14,418 bases of DNA, taken from assembly GCA_039024315.1 (NCBI GenBank), contig JBCCQN010000205.1, positions 1 to 14,418 of the forward strand, given 5' to 3'. Below the pieces are notes generated by a model. That model saw only the letters and a list, made by a program, of their open reading frames with translations. It ran no database searches and was not told the origin of the DNA. The DNA comes from JBCAWW01 sp039024315 (GTDB lineage: Bacteria > Bacteroidota > Bacteroidia > J057). Shown here one piece after another: positions 6,541-13,209 of this stretch (position 1 is the first letter of the stretch; every line of letters starts with the position of its first letter). Position numbers and translations under genes: made by a program.

Positions 6541-7107
6541 TTAGAGGGCCCAAGCTTTGTCCCCTTGTTGAAAAGGAAAATCTCCTTGATATCCGCCTGG
6601 AATGGGTAAATAACGGAGCGCTTGTTGCGCACCTGCCTCGGAGCTGAAATAGCCAAATAAGACCATATTTTTGAGTATGCTGAAAAAATGCGGTGGCTGC
6701 TTAGGTGCAAGTGATTGATTGTACACAACCGCTTCTTGATCTAAGGCCAGCAAAATATCATGCTGCTGCAGAGCTTCTAGCGCCACAAAATCATCTCCGT
6801 ACTGAGTTTGGATATCTGAAAGGAACTGGGAATAAGCGTTCCGCAAGGCGGTCTGATGACTAGGCTTGAGACAATCCGCAGCGTAAATATCCATAAACTC
6901 GCTAATCCCAATCTCTCCTGCTCCGGGAGAATCTTCGGTCTTGGGCAAGATTGTCTCCCCAATTTGATCAAGGGTCTTAGTGTCTTCAGGTTTAAAAAAA
7001 CGGAATACGGTGGGCTCAGTCTTGCAGCCACTCCAGCTTAGGGCAGAAGCAGTCAAAACCCCTCCTGTGGCCAAGGAGAGGGCCTTGAGGGCATTACGTC
7101 GGTTCAT
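6541..7107 (-). CDS. Gluconate 2-dehydrogenase subunit 3 family protein (Tat-targeted small subunit)
   Basis: A 188-aa small subunit of a periplasmic sugar dehydrogenase. I chose the ATG at 7107 because it begins MNRRNALKALSLATGG, a twin-arginine signal; an upstream ATG at 7170 would add 21 residues and bury the signal. A cysteine follows the hydrophobic stretch (SWSGCK, about residue 28), so it may be a Tat lipoprotein, though the lipobox is weak. Family motifs are IGETILPKTEDSPGAGE and the C-terminal LFGYFSSEAGAQQAL and PIPGGYQGDFP. In the related FAD-glucose dehydrogenase the small subunit is needed for folding and export of the signal-less flavoprotein. It is the first gene of the two-gene operon with the GMC enzyme. 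One dispersed-motif copy (6834-6850) is read in frame as LRNAY. Confidence 0.9.
   Translation of the reverse strand: MNRRNALKALSLATGGVLTASALSWSGCKTEPTVFRFFKPEDTKTLDQIGETILPKTEDSPGAGEIGISEFMDIYAADCLKPSHQTALRNAYSQFLSDIQTQYGDDFVALEALQQHDILLALDQEAVVYNQSLAPKQPPHFFSILKNMVLFGYFSSEAGAQQALRYLPIPGGYQGDFPFQQGDKAWAL
6830..6850 (+). repeat. Dispersed GCGGAACGC motif, copy inside the subunit 3 gene
   Basis: This copy holds GAATAAGCGTTC (6830-6841), identical to the copies at 4764 and (inverted) 8425, followed by CGCAAGGCG. It includes the 9-mer GCGTTCCGC (6836-6844). It lies wholly within coding sequence and keeps the reading frame. Confidence 0.5.
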
Positions 7108-7149
7108 ATCTAGTAGTATAAATCTTTTCCTTCTTATCAGGAAACTACA

Positions 7150-7178
7150 CAATTCTACCCTTGGGCTCAATAGAACAA
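7150..7178 (-). promoter_or_regulatory. Possible promoter of the subunit 3/GMC operon
   Basis: On the minus strand TTG (7176-7178) is followed, after 18 nt, by TAGAATTG (7150-7157), one mismatch from the Bacteroidota -7 element TAnnTTTG. The predicted leader to the ATG at 7107 is about 35-40 nt and contains AGAAGGAAAAG. It is supported by sequence match only. Confidence 0.35.
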
Positions 7179-7191
7179 GCCACTTTTGGCT
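7178..7191. repeat. Short inverted repeat in the divergent intergenic region
   Basis: AGCCA-CTTT-TGGCT (7178-7182 and 7187-7191) is a 5-bp inverted repeat midway between the divergent subunit 3 and MFS genes. It touches the minus-strand -33 candidate, so it could be an operator. No other structure is seen in the 151-nt gap apart from the two promoter candidates. Confidence 0.25.
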
Positions 7192-7224
7192 AAGATTGGC
7201 AAAGAAAACGGCAAAATTGGATTA

Positions 7225-7254
7225 TTGAATATACTTCAGTCCGCTGTAGCTTTG
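7225..7254 (+). promoter_or_regulatory. Promoter of the MFS gene (Bacteroidota -33/-7 type)
   Basis: TTG (7225-7227), a 19-nt spacer and TAGCTTTG (7247-7254) match the Bacteroidota primary-sigma consensus TTG-N(17-23)-TAnnTTTG at every specified base. The element ends only 4 nt before the ATG at 7259, so transcription would start at or very near the start codon and give a leaderless or almost leaderless mRNA. Confidence 0.5.
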
Positions 7255-7258
7255 AAAT

Positions 7259-8413
7259 ATGATTCAAAATCTCCAACGCATATTCAGCAAGAGGGCCTTT
7301 TACAGCATTGCCTTGATCTTTTCGATCAATGCCTTGCTCTTTACTTTTTGGATCACCCGTATCCCAGAAGTTAAAGAACGACTGGCCATTGGTGAAGGGA
7401 CCTTAGGCTTAGTACTCTTTTGTATGCCAGTAGGCGCTTTGCTTGCCATGCTGATGACCAATCATCTGACCCAACGCTTTGGGGCAGGGCGTGTCACCAT
7501 GGCTTCAACGATCATTTTTGCTTGTTTTATGCTACTGCCGCTGCATATGCCCAATATCTATTTATTGGGCCTGAGTCTATTTTTGGTTGGGATCTCAACT
7601 GGAGTGATGGACATTGCGATGAATGCCGTAGCCGCAACGCTTGAGGCGCAACATGAGCAATTGATCATGTCCACTTGCCATGGCTTTTTTAGTCTTGGGG
7701 GTATGGTCGGGGCAGGCATCGGCTCGCTTATGATCGGTTGGGCGGTAGATGCGAGACTCCAAATGCTAGGGGGAGTTTTGTTTTGCTTGGCATTGAGCAT
7801 CTTTGTGTTGAGCCAAAAAGTATTGCCCGTCAAAGAGCAAAACGCGGCCGAAGAAGGCGGAGGCTGGGCGTTCCCGACTAGGGCAATATTAGGCTTGGTC
7901 ATCATTTCATTCTGTACCATGCAGGGCGAAGGAGTAATAGCGGACTGGAGTGCCATTTTTATGGAGGAGGTAGCGATGGCCAATGAGTTTTTGATTGCCC
8001 TAGGCTATTTCGGCTTCTCTCTGAGTATGACTTTGGGACGCTTTTATGGCGATAGTATCATTGCGACGGCTGGCCCCAAAAAAGTAGTTTGGGTTAGTGG
8101 GACAATTGTCGTCCTCGGTTTGTTATTGGTTTTACCGGCCTTACCTTGGCTGAGCATTTTGGGCTTCACCTTAGCTGGTGCGGGCTATGCGCTTTTAGTA
8201 CCAGTTTTGTTTAGCGAAGCGGCGAGAACTCCTGGCATTAGTCCCGCCAAAGGGATCGCCTCAGTAGCCAGCTTTGGATACTTTGGCTTTTTGCTAGGAC
8301 CGACCATCATCGGAGGCATTGCCGAATGGTTCAGTTTGCAGACCAGCTTTAGCTATTTAGTGATCTTAACCGCTATGGCCATCTTTTTTGGTGGGCGCAA
8401 GATTAGGGCTTAG
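7259..8413 (+). CDS. MFS transporter, YbjJ-like family
   Basis: A 384-aa polytopic inner-membrane protein of the size expected for a 12-helix major facilitator. Its motifs resemble the E. coli YbjJ family: FWITRIPEVKERL after helix 1, a motif-A-like loop MTNHLTQRFGAGRVTM between helices 2 and 3, CHGFFSLGGMVGAGIG in helix 5, GEGVIADWS in the helix 7 region, and FGYFGFLLGPTIIGG near the C-terminus. The family is poorly characterised and the substrate is unknown; proton-coupled import or export of a small sugar or sugar acid fits the neighbours. It is transcribed divergently from the subunit 3/GMC operon across a 151-nt gap, so the two may share control. The ATG at 7259 aligns well with the N-terminus expected for the family, with no slack before helix 1. 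Confidence 0.9.
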   Translation: MIQNLQRIFSKRAFYSIALIFSINALLFTFWITRIPEVKERLAIGEGTLGLVLFCMPVGALLAMLMTNHLTQRFGAGRVTMASTIIFACFMLLPLHMPNIYLLGLSLFLVGISTGVMDIAMNAVAATLEAQHEQLIMSTCHGFFSLGGMVGAGIGSLMIGWAVDARLQMLGGVLFCLALSIFVLSQKVLPVKEQNAAEEGGGWAFPTRAILGLVIISFCTMQGEGVIADWSAIFMEEVAMANEFLIALGYFGFSLSMTLGRFYGDSIIATAGPKKVVWVSGTIVVLGLLLVLPALPWLSILGFTLAGAGYALLVPVLFSEAARTPGISPAKGIASVASFGYFGFLLGPTIIGGIAEWFSLQTSFSYLVILTAMAIFFGGRKIRA

Positions 8414-8414
8414 A

Positions 8415-8438
8415 CCGCGGCGCGGAACGCTTATTCTC
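8415..8438 (-). repeat. Dispersed GCGGAACGC motif, intergenic copy after the MFS gene
   Basis: It contains GCGGAACGC (8422-8430) and GAACGCTTATTC (8425-8436), the reverse complement of the 12-mer at 4764 and 6830. It begins 2 nt after the MFS stop codon. CCGCGG (8415-8420) adjoins it. No terminator-like T-run follows. Confidence 0.5.
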
Positions 8439-8454
8439 ATTAGCGATAGGGGGA

Positions 8455-8462
8455 TAATTTTG
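8455..8462 (+). promoter_or_regulatory. Possible -7 element of the methyltransferase gene
   Basis: TAATTTTG fits TAnnTTTG at every specified base. It ends 8 nt before an ATG (8471) and 13 nt before the TTG start (8476). No TTG sits at the proper distance upstream (only TTA at 8431), so the -33 part is weak. If it is real, the leader is only a few nucleotides long. Confidence 0.3.
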
Positions 8463-8475
8463 GTAACTTTATGGC

Positions 8476-9405
8476 TTGAATAATTATAGTCGTTCTGCAA
8501 GCGCCCATTCTGAAGATCATCTTGTTGAAGCCCGTAAATACTGGTGGAATGATGATTATCTGGCTCTACTGGCCCAAAGACTAGCTCTCCAAGATTGTCA
8601 AAATATGGCCGACATTGGCTGTGGTAGAGGCCTGATGAGTTTTAACTTTTCTCCTTTCCTGCCTTCTGGAGCGAAAGTCCATGGCCTTGATATCGAAGAA
8701 TCCCATCTTAAAAAAGCCCGCCAGAAAGCACGCAACAAGCGCCAACGCTCTGACATTGACTACGCTTTTACCCAAGGCAATGCCAATGCACTCCCCTTTG
8801 CAACGGGGCAGATGGACTTTACCCTTTGTCAAACCCTACTAATCCATGTTGAAGATCCCTCTTCTGTCCTCGAAGAGATGAAGCGTATCACCCGAAAAGA
8901 TGGATGGGTCATGGCCATAGAGCCCAACAATTTAGCTATTCAATTGATGTTTGATCGCTATGTGGAGACTGACTATGAAGTAGAAGCCATGCTGCAGATG
9001 ATGGAGGTGAGATTGCGCTGCGAGAAGGGCAAAAAAGCCTTGGGAGAAGGTTATAGTTCCCTAGGCGACGTATTGCCGGACTTATTTCATAAAGCAGGTC
9101 TCAAAGATATTCGGGTTTGGATGTCAGACAAAGCCATGTCGGCCATCCCTCCATACGACAGCAGAGAACAACGCGTTCGCGTAGCGCAACTCATAGACTG
9201 GCTCGAAACCGATGGTGGCAATATGGGCTATGATGTCAATCTACGTTACTATTTAGCCGGCGGAGGCAAGCGCAAGACTTTTGATACCTATTGGTTTCAG
9301 GCTTCACTTTATAAGCGTAAGCTCCTCGCTAGGCTCAAAGATCAGCAATACATTTCTGCAGGAGGTAATATTATGTACATTGTGACGGGCAGAGTATCGA
9401 GCTAA
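8476..9405 (+). CDS. Class I SAM-dependent methyltransferase
   Basis: A 309-aa cytosolic enzyme with SAM-binding motif I ADIGCGRGL (45-53), the acidic end of strand 2 at Asp72 (GLDIEE), the motif around GNANALPF (101-108) and motif II/IV FTLCQTLLIHVEDP (115-128). It most resembles the UbiE/type-11 methyltransferases of small molecules, with a C-terminal extension of about 150 residues. The only usable start is TTG at 8476: an in-frame stop lies at 8464-8466 and the next in-frame Met is at residue 44, inside the fold. An ATG at 8471 in another frame reads MA and then stops at 8477-8479, overlapping the TTG. Its substrate and link to the sugar genes are unknown; it stands alone between the transporter and the PKD gene. 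Confidence 0.85.
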   Translation: MNNYSRSASAHSEDHLVEARKYWWNDDYLALLAQRLALQDCQNMADIGCGRGLMSFNFSPFLPSGAKVHGLDIEESHLKKARQKARNKRQRSDIDYAFTQGNANALPFATGQMDFTLCQTLLIHVEDPSSVLEEMKRITRKDGWVMAIEPNNLAIQLMFDRYVETDYEVEAMLQMMEVRLRCEKGKKALGEGYSSLGDVLPDLFHKAGLKDIRVWMSDKAMSAIPPYDSREQRVRVAQLIDWLETDGGNMGYDVNLRYYLAGGGKRKTFDTYWFQASLYKRKLLARLKDQQYISAGGNIMYIVTGRVSS

Positions 9406-9533
9406 AAACTTTTTTCAGATTTTTTTCCATTTCACCCAACCTTTTTGAAAGCTCGAGTCGTGACAGGGGAAAGTTTGCCAAAATGCGCAATTGGACAAGC
9501 TGTTGACCTCTAACATAATATCACTAATTTACA
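9406..9533. other. Intergenic region before the PKD gene
   Basis: A 128-nt gap. Its first part has two T-runs (about 9410-9427) without a clear preceding hairpin, so termination of the methyltransferase transcript is not well supported. The second part is a likely promoter region for the large surface-protein gene. No ORF or RNA gene was seen. Confidence 0.4.
9503..9532 (+). promoter_or_regulatory. Weak promoter candidate of the PKD gene
   Basis: TTG (9503-9505), a 19-nt spacer and TAATTTAC (9525-9532, two mismatches to TAnnTTTG) end one base before the ATG at 9534. The spacing and position mirror the MFS promoter. An alternative is TTG at 9491-9493 with TAACATAA at 9511-9518. Confidence 0.25.
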
Positions 9534-12500
9534 ATGAAACGACTCCTTCTTTACCTCTTTTTAGGTATCGGTATGAGCCTCGGCACTTTCGCCCAAGGCA
9601 TACAGCTATCTGGTAATGTGATCGACTTTAACAATCAACCGATTGATAACTTCAACGTCTATTACTTTGCCTACGATACAGCTACTGGCAATATTGACTC
9701 GGGCATGGTAGTAACTGATCCCAGTGGAAACTACAGTACCTTTTTATCAGTCATACCCTCCCCCTCTACTAGTGTAGATTTATTTTGGCAAGACTGTAAT
9801 ACATTTACTGGAGCCAACTTCATCGGTCAAGCCAACATCGTCCAAAACATTCAAACTTGTGGTACTCCTTGCAATGCGTGGTTTACCTTTAGTCCTAGTG
9901 CATTGAATCCCTATTCCTACGATTTCTTTGCCAATGTCTCAGGCGGAGGAAGCTATACTTGGGATTTTGGAGATGGCACTACCGGTACCGGCCCACAAGT
10001 AACGCATATTTATAATCAACCGGGTCCTGTGACCGCATGCCTCTACTATGACAACGGTGCAGGTTGTTTGGATACCCTTTGTCAGACCTTTACCGTTTTT
10101 GGACAATCTAGCAATTGTGATGCAAGCTTTACCGCTTCTCCAGTACAAGGCACCAATTCGGTAGCGCTAAGTCCAATCAACTTCTCTTCTAACGTGTATT
10201 ATGAGTGGAGCCTAGGCGATGGTACTGCCGCCTTTACCCCTAACTACACGCATACCTACGCGCAAGCTGGTATTTATACCGTTTGTTTGCTAGCCTACGA
10301 TAGCATTAACTTCTGTATTGACACAACTTGTCAAACCTTGATCATCAATGGTGGTGGCCAAGGTGGCAATAATTGCGATGCTAGTTTTGCCTTCAGCCCA
10401 GATTCAGTAGGTTCTGGTGGTGCGTATTATTACAATTTCTTTTCATTAGCTCCCAATCAGTTTACTTCTTATGCTTGGGACTTCGGTGATGGTACTACTA
10501 GTACTTCCGCTTTCCCTTCTCACGCTTATAACGGTCCCGGTACCTACAATGTCTGTCTCATCGTTACTGATCCTTTTGGTTGTACGGATACTAGCTGTAC
10601 TTCTTTGACAGTAGCGCCCTACACGCCTAACTGTGATGCTAGCTTCTCGGCTTTCCCATTAGGACCCGTTACGGCTTTAAATGCGAACGCTTACGATCCT
10701 CTCTTGAGCTATCAATGGAATTTAGGAGACGGTAATATTGCGAGTGGTTCTTCTATTGTCCATCAATATGCGACAGCAGACTCTTTCTTTGTTTGCCTCA
10801 TCGTTAGTGATACGATCAATGGTACATGTGCTGATACAGTTTGTCAGTGGGTCGAATCATTTGGTTCTGGGCCAGGCAACTGTGATGCAAGCTTTGGCTT
10901 CTACCCAGACACTAGCGTTCAGAATCCATTTTCTTACTATTTCTTCCCATTTGTCAACGCTCAGGGCTCTACTTATGCATGGGACTTTGGAGACGGCAAT
11001 GGTAGCGCCCAAGCTTTCCCTACCCATACTTACAATGCCCCAGGTATGTATAACGTCTGCTTGACTGTAACCGATAACACTGGTTGTGTAGACACTTCTT
11101 GTGTGATGTTGACCGTTACCCAAGGCGGTCCTGGTGGCTGTGACGCAAGCTTTTTTGCCTCTAGTCCACAGATGGGGCCATTGGGGGGCGCTTTCGTTAC
11201 CTTCACCGCTGTATCTTCATTACAAACTTCCTATTTCTGGGACTTTGGTGATGGTAATACCGGATTCGGGCACCAAGCCAACAACCTCTACATTACACCT
11301 GGCAATTATACAGCTTGTTTGATCGTAACAGGTCTTAATGGATGTAGCGATACCTCTTGCCAGACCATTGTTGTACCTCCATTCAGTGTGCCATGTAATG
11401 CTTCCTTTAGCTCTATGGTTGGCGCCAACAATCAAGTTAGCTTGATGGCTGACTTCTCAGGCTACAGTGATTATGCTTGGGATCTCGGTGATGGAAACTC
11501 CGCTTCAGGTCAGAATGTAACGCATACTTATGCAGCGGCTGGTACCTACACTGTTTGCTTAACCGTATTTGATTCTATCAGCAACTGCGTCGATAGCCTC
11601 TGCCTCCCCGTACAAACTTCTCAGATCCAGCCTCCTCCGGGATTTGCGGTTCTAGGTCAAGTTTGGGCCGGTAATCAGGTTGCTGATGACTTTACGGCAT
11701 GGTTGATTGTATATGATAGCACCGCTGGTACTTTGACAGCAGTAGATACATTTGTGAGCGATAGCAACAACTTTGGTTTCTTCTTCTTTGTCGCGCCAAA
11801 CGGTGATTATCGTATCAAAGCTTCACTTAATCAAGGTTCTTCTCAGTATGCCAGCTATATGCCTACCTACTACGGTGACGAGCTGTTTTGGCAAAATGCA
11901 ATTGTAGTGAATCAAAACACCTTCCCCTTTGCGCAGATCAATCTGATCGCAGGTAACAATCCTGGAGGTCCCGGTTTCGTAGGGGGACTGGTTAGTCAAG
12001 GTGCCAACAAAGCTGAAGGCGATCCGCTCTCTGGCATGCATGTGATCGTAACCAATGATCAGGGAGATGCCGTGATGCATACTTCCACCGATGAAGATGG
12101 CGAATACGAACTCAGCAACCTTGCCTATGGTACTTACCATATCTGGATTGAGATGTGGGGTCGTAATCTAGAATACCACAGCATTACGATCGCTCCTGGC
12201 TCTGAGATCCACAATAATGTAGACTTTGAAGTTACAGACGAAAATGTAACTGCCTCTGGCACTACCGGTATCGACGACCTCCTTGATCCAGTAAGTCTCC
12301 AAATCTTCCCGAATCCGCTTTCGGGTGAGCAAGACCTCAATGTCCGTCTCAGCCTAAAACAAAGTGCTGAAGTAAACTTTAGCCTCCAAAATATGGTTGG
12401 ACAGACAGTGATCAACGAAACAGAAAGAATGATCGCTGGCCCTCAGGCCAAAACAATGAAAGTATCTAGTCTCCCAGCCGGCGTTTACCTACTCCGTATG

Positions 12501-12548
12501 AACGTCAATGGTGAGTCAATGAGTCCTATCAAAGTAGTGATTCAATAA
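9534..12548 (+). CDS. Large secreted protein with seven PKD repeats and a T9SS type A sorting domain
   Basis: A 1004-aa exported protein. Residues 1-21 are a Sec signal peptide (MKRLLLYLFLGIGMSLGTFA, then Q). Residues 22-107 form a carboxypeptidase-regulatory/Ig-like domain. Seven tandem PKD domains follow (about 113-697), each with W-x-(F/L)GDG, at Trp143, 225, 315, 395, 483, 569 and 649. Each repeat starts C(D/N)A(S/W)F and has three more cysteines near its end, probably two disulfides per repeat. Two further beta-sandwich segments (about 704-805 and 814-900) precede the C-terminal sorting domain (about 922-1004: LQIFPNP, then SLPAGVYLLRM, ending KVVIQ), which directs export across the outer membrane by the type IX system. 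No catalytic domain is seen, so an adhesive, matrix or structural role at the cell surface is likely. It precedes the sigma/anti-sigma pair. Confidence 0.93.
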   Translation: MKRLLLYLFLGIGMSLGTFAQGIQLSGNVIDFNNQPIDNFNVYYFAYDTATGNIDSGMVVTDPSGNYSTFLSVIPSPSTSVDLFWQDCNTFTGANFIGQANIVQNIQTCGTPCNAWFTFSPSALNPYSYDFFANVSGGGSYTWDFGDGTTGTGPQVTHIYNQPGPVTACLYYDNGAGCLDTLCQTFTVFGQSSNCDASFTASPVQGTNSVALSPINFSSNVYYEWSLGDGTAAFTPNYTHTYAQAGIYTVCLLAYDSINFCIDTTCQTLIINGGGQGGNNCDASFAFSPDSVGSGGAYYYNFFSLAPNQFTSYAWDFGDGTTSTSAFPSHAYNGPGTYNVCLIVTDPFGCTDTSCTSLTVAPYTPNCDASFSAFPLGPVTALNANAYDPLLSYQWNLGDGNIASGSSIVHQYATADSFFVCLIVSDTINGTCADTVCQWVESFGSGPGNCDASFGFYPDTSVQNPFSYYFFPFVNAQGSTYAWDFGDGNGSAQAFPTHTYNAPGMYNVCLTVTDNTGCVDTSCVMLTVTQGGPGGCDASFFASSPQMGPLGGAFVTFTAVSSLQTSYFWDFGDGNTGFGHQANNLYITPGNYTACLIVTGLNGCSDTSCQTIVVPPFSVPCNASFSSMVGANNQVSLMADFSGYSDYAWDLGDGNSASGQNVTHTYAAAGTYTVCLTVFDSISNCVDSLCLPVQTSQIQPPPGFAVLGQVWAGNQVADDFTAWLIVYDSTAGTLTAVDTFVSDSNNFGFFFFVAPNGDYRIKASLNQGSSQYASYMPTYYGDELFWQNAIVVNQNTFPFAQINLIAGNNPGGPGFVGGLVSQGANKAEGDPLSGMHVIVTNDQGDAVMHTSTDEDGEYELSNLAYGTYHIWIEMWGRNLEYHSITIAPGSEIHNNVDFEVTDENVTASGTTGIDDLLDPVSLQIFPNPLSGEQDLNVRLSLKQSAEVNFSLQNMVGQTVINETERMIAGPQAKTMKVSSLPAGVYLLRMNVNGESMSPIKVVIQ
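9870..11624 (+). repeat. Seven tandem PKD-encoding repeats
   Basis: The repeat period is about 80-86 codons. Repeats begin at residues 113, 195, 281, 367, 450, 536 and 621. At DNA level the junctions keep TGTGATGC(A/T)AGCTT-like sequence (for example before 10130, 10640, 10890 and 11150), while interiors have diverged. This suggests old duplication with continued exchange at the repeat starts. Confidence 0.85.
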
Positions 12549-12559
12549 ACTTAGCTGTC

Positions 12560-12622
12560 CAATAACCAAGCTCAATGTCTAAAAAGAGGGGTAATAGCCT
12601 CTGGCATTGAGCTTGGATATTG
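12560..12622. other. Long imperfect hairpin between PKD gene and sigma-factor gene
   Basis: CAATAACCAAGCTCAATG (12560-12577) pairs with CATTGAGCTTGGATATTG (12605-12622), 17 of 18 positions. The stem continues inward by a U-G and a C-G pair, then AGAGG (12585-12589) pairs with CCTCT (12598-12602) around an 8-nt loop; a 5-nt bulge (12580-12584) lies on the left. It begins 12 nt after the PKD stop. No U-tract follows directly, so it may be a structural or Rho-protected 3' end, a bidirectional terminator, or a regulatory RNA structure upstream of the sigma gene. Confidence 0.65.
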
Positions 12623-12644
12623 AATATTGGGGATTTTATCTTAG
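12613..12644 (+). promoter_or_regulatory. Weak promoter candidate of the sigma/anti-sigma operon
   Basis: TTG (12613-12615) lies inside the right arm of the hairpin. After a 21-nt spacer comes TATCTTAG (12637-12644), one mismatch from TAnnTTTG, ending 7 nt before the ATG at 12652. ECF operons are often autoregulated, so a different, self-recognised promoter could also be here. Confidence 0.25.
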
Positions 12645-12651
12645 TTCCTGC

Positions 12652-13209
12652 ATGGCGCAAATCGACGCGAAACTTCTTAAACGCTGCCGCAACAAGGATC
12701 GGCGTGCTCAGAACCAGCTTTATGAGCTGTGTTTTGGCATGTTTATGCCTGTGTGTATGCGTTATGCAAGTTGCGAAGATGATGCGATGAGCTATCTCAA
12801 CTTAGGTTTTTACAAAATCCTCAAGAATCTCAAAAAATATAATCCAGAGATCCCGTTTAGTGCCTGGAGCAAAAGGGTACTAATCAATACAATCATCGAT
12901 GAGTTGCGGAGCAAAAAGCGCTACCAAAACCAAATAGAACTACGAGAAAACCTACCGGCCGAGGAGCGAGGATTTGCTCAGTATGACCCGGCCATTAGTG
13001 GAGAGGATGTGTACCGCTTTATACAAAATTTACCTCCTGTAACCGGTAGTGTTTTCAACTTATATGCCCTCGACGGCTATAAACAAGTAGAGATTGCAGA
13101 TATGATGGGCATAAGTGTAGGGACGGTCAAGTGGCATTATGCCGAAGCACGCAAAAGGCTCAAACAGATGGTTACAACGTTCAGTCAGCAGCAAAAACTG
13201 GTGTCATGA
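12652..13209 (+). CDS. ECF-type sigma-70 factor (Das-like)
   Basis: A 185-aa RNA polymerase sigma factor with region 2 (about 26-90, LGFYKILKNLKKY and AWSKRVLINTIIDELR) and region 4 (about 117-172, LPPVTGSVFNLYALDGYKQ followed by the HTH EIADMMGISVGTVKWHYAEARKRL). Regions 1.1 and 3 are absent, as expected of extracytoplasmic-function sigmas. I chose ATG 12652; a TTG at 12607 would add 15 residues but lies within the right arm of the hairpin, and the added residues match nothing in the family. Its stop overlaps the next gene as ATGA, so the two are translationally coupled and probably partners. It likely directs transcription of envelope genes, including perhaps its own operon, when the membrane partner releases it. 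Confidence 0.9.
   Translation: MAQIDAKLLKRCRNKDRRAQNQLYELCFGMFMPVCMRYASCEDDAMSYLNLGFYKILKNLKKYNPEIPFSAWSKRVLINTIIDELRSKKRYQNQIELRENLPAEERGFAQYDPAISGEDVYRFIQNLPPVTGSVFNLYALDGYKQVEIADMMGISVGTVKWHYAEARKRLKQMVTTFSQQQKLVS

Noticed and set aside
6477..6728. Minus-strand ORF spanning the junction of the GMC and subunit 3 genes
   Set aside because: It lies out of frame over two well-supported genes and has no family features.
7108..7170. Longer start for the subunit 3 protein at 7170
   Set aside because: It would place 21 residues before the twin-arginine signal; MNRRN at 7107 is the natural start.
7186..7374. Plus-strand ORF overlapping the MFS promoter and start
   Set aside because: It runs in another frame through the first transmembrane coding region and would remove the well-placed promoter; no recognisable domain.
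9406..9430. Intrinsic terminator after the methyltransferase gene
   Set aside because: Two T-runs are present but no stable stem precedes them.
9870..11624. Regular repeats considered as a CRISPR-like array
   Set aside because: The period is about 255 bp, the sequence is coding, and the units are PKD domains with diverged interiors.
9939..12415. Several antisense or alternate-frame ORFs inside the PKD gene
   Set aside because: They recur with the repeat period, carry no recognisable domain and reflect the composition of the PKD repeats.
12607..12651. Longer sigma-factor start at TTG 12607
   Set aside because: The extra 15 codons lie partly in the right arm of the hairpin and do not resemble sigma-factor N-termini; ATG 12652 gives the normal start and length.
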